A DNA stretch of 14,331 nucleotides, from the NCBI GenBank assembly GCA_022361135.1, contig JAKSBM010000038.1, forward strand, positions 1 to 14,331, read 5' to 3'. The notes beneath the pieces are model-generated. The model was not told where the DNA came from and did no database searches. It was given only the letters and a program-made list of their open reading frames with translations. Positions 13,885-14,331 of this stretch are shown here, piece by piece (position 1 is the first letter of the stretch; each line of letters begins with the position of its first letter). The DNA comes from Desulfobacterales bacterium. Lineage in GTDB: Bacteria > Desulfobacterota > Desulfobacteria > Desulfobacterales > Desulfobacteraceae. Both the position numbers and the translations under genes were made by a program.

Positions 13885-14331
13885 ATGGAGTCAATTCTCG
13901 AACTTTTCCAATACATACTTCAAAATCTGATCAATGCCCTACAACGCGGCAGTTTCTATGCGGTGATCTCCATTGGTTACTCCATGGTTTACGGCGTTTT
14001 AATGCTATTTAACTTTGCCCACGGTGACATTTTCATGGTGGGGACTTACATCGGTTTCGGCATCGCCACTCTCTTCCTGGCCATCTTTGCCGGTCTGTTA
14101 CCACCACCTGTGATTTTTCTCTCCACGGTAATTGTGACCATGTTTCTGGCATCCTGGATCGGGGTCTTTGTTGAGGTGGCCGGATACCGTCCCCTTCGCC
14201 AGGCTCCCCGGGCATCAGCCGCCATAACCGGTTTGATGATCGGCATCATTTTTGAGACCGGCATCCTAATCATGCTCGGTGCCAAACGATTGAGCTTCCC
14301 CCCCCTGATGGAATCGGTGAGTTACCAGGTG
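13885..14331 (+). CDS. livH: Branched-chain amino-acid ABC transporter permease, LivH type (N-terminal part, cut by window edge)
   Basis: The open frame from ATG 13885 to the window end gives 149 residues of a LivH-family inner-membrane permease. The hallmark N-terminal segment is GSFYAVISIGYSMVYGVLML (22-41) running into FNFAHGDIFMVGTYIG, with further hydrophobic helices at about 52-75, 78-98 and 113-132, and the cytoplasmic stretch EVAGYRPLRQAPR (97-109) between them. AGGAG (13873-13877) lies 7 bases before the ATG. LivH pairs with LivM and the ATPases LivG/LivF to move substrates delivered by the periplasmic binding protein; those genes are expected to the right of the window. The position after the binding-protein gene supports one transcription unit with attenuated read-through. 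Confidence 0.93.
   Translation, partial: MESILELFQYILQNLINALQRGSFYAVISIGYSMVYGVLMLFNFAHGDIFMVGTYIGFGIATLFLAIFAGLLPPPVIFLSTVIVTMFLASWIGVFVEVAGYRPLRQAPRASAAITGLMIGIIFETGILIMLGAKRLSFPPLMESVSYQV

Overview
This window looks like core chromosome from a sulfate-reducing desulfobacterial relative (Desulfobacterota, probably Desulfobacterales). That placement is an inference from the style of the proteins and from the xseA-xseB-ispA-dxs gene order. Base composition is close to balanced and genes are tightly packed on both strands. No transposase, integrase, tRNA, rRNA or CRISPR array was seen.

Layout. Positions 1-3202 (minus strand) hold a translationally coupled operon, xseA-xseB-ispA-dxs: exonuclease VII followed by the first steps of isoprenoid synthesis. 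dxs runs off the left edge, and both ispA and dxs start with TTG. A 318-bp AT-rich divergent spacer (3203-3520) carries good sigma70-type promoters in both directions. Next is a Bax-inhibitor-1 family membrane protein (3521-4228, plus), which meets the convergent glmM operon at a strong bidirectional terminator. The minus-strand operon 6962-4355 pairs glmM (phosphoglucosamine mutase) with an upstream left-handed beta-helix protein. That protein resembles the acetyltransferase half of GlmU but lacks the uridylyltransferase half. Its promoter is positioned so that the mRNA would begin at the start codon. Back to back with it is pgi (7088-8704, plus).

A fabH-type ketoacyl-ACP synthase III (9801-8794, minus) diverges from a CaCA-family cation/Ca2+ exchanger (9938-10873, plus), with a 14-bp perfect palindrome in the spacer. 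Positions 10973-12426 encode a receiver-only response regulator overlapping by ATGA a receiver-less sigma54 AAA+ activator with a Fis-type helix-turn-helix; together they look like an NtrC-type regulator split into two chains. A terminator and a 220-bp spacer separate them from a branched-chain amino-acid ABC transporter locus: a periplasmic binding protein (12647-13822), an intercistronic terminator, and the LivH-type permease (13885 to the right edge, incomplete).

Function. Most genes serve central metabolism and envelope precursors: DXP and prenyl diphosphate synthesis, glucosamine-1-phosphate formation for UDP-GlcNAc, hexose phosphate interconversion and fatty-acid initiation. The parts most worth a second look are the GlmU-like beta-helix protein next to glmM, the split sigma54 regulator and its possible target, and several regulatory DNA structures. 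Nothing here amounts to a clearly new defence or mobile system.
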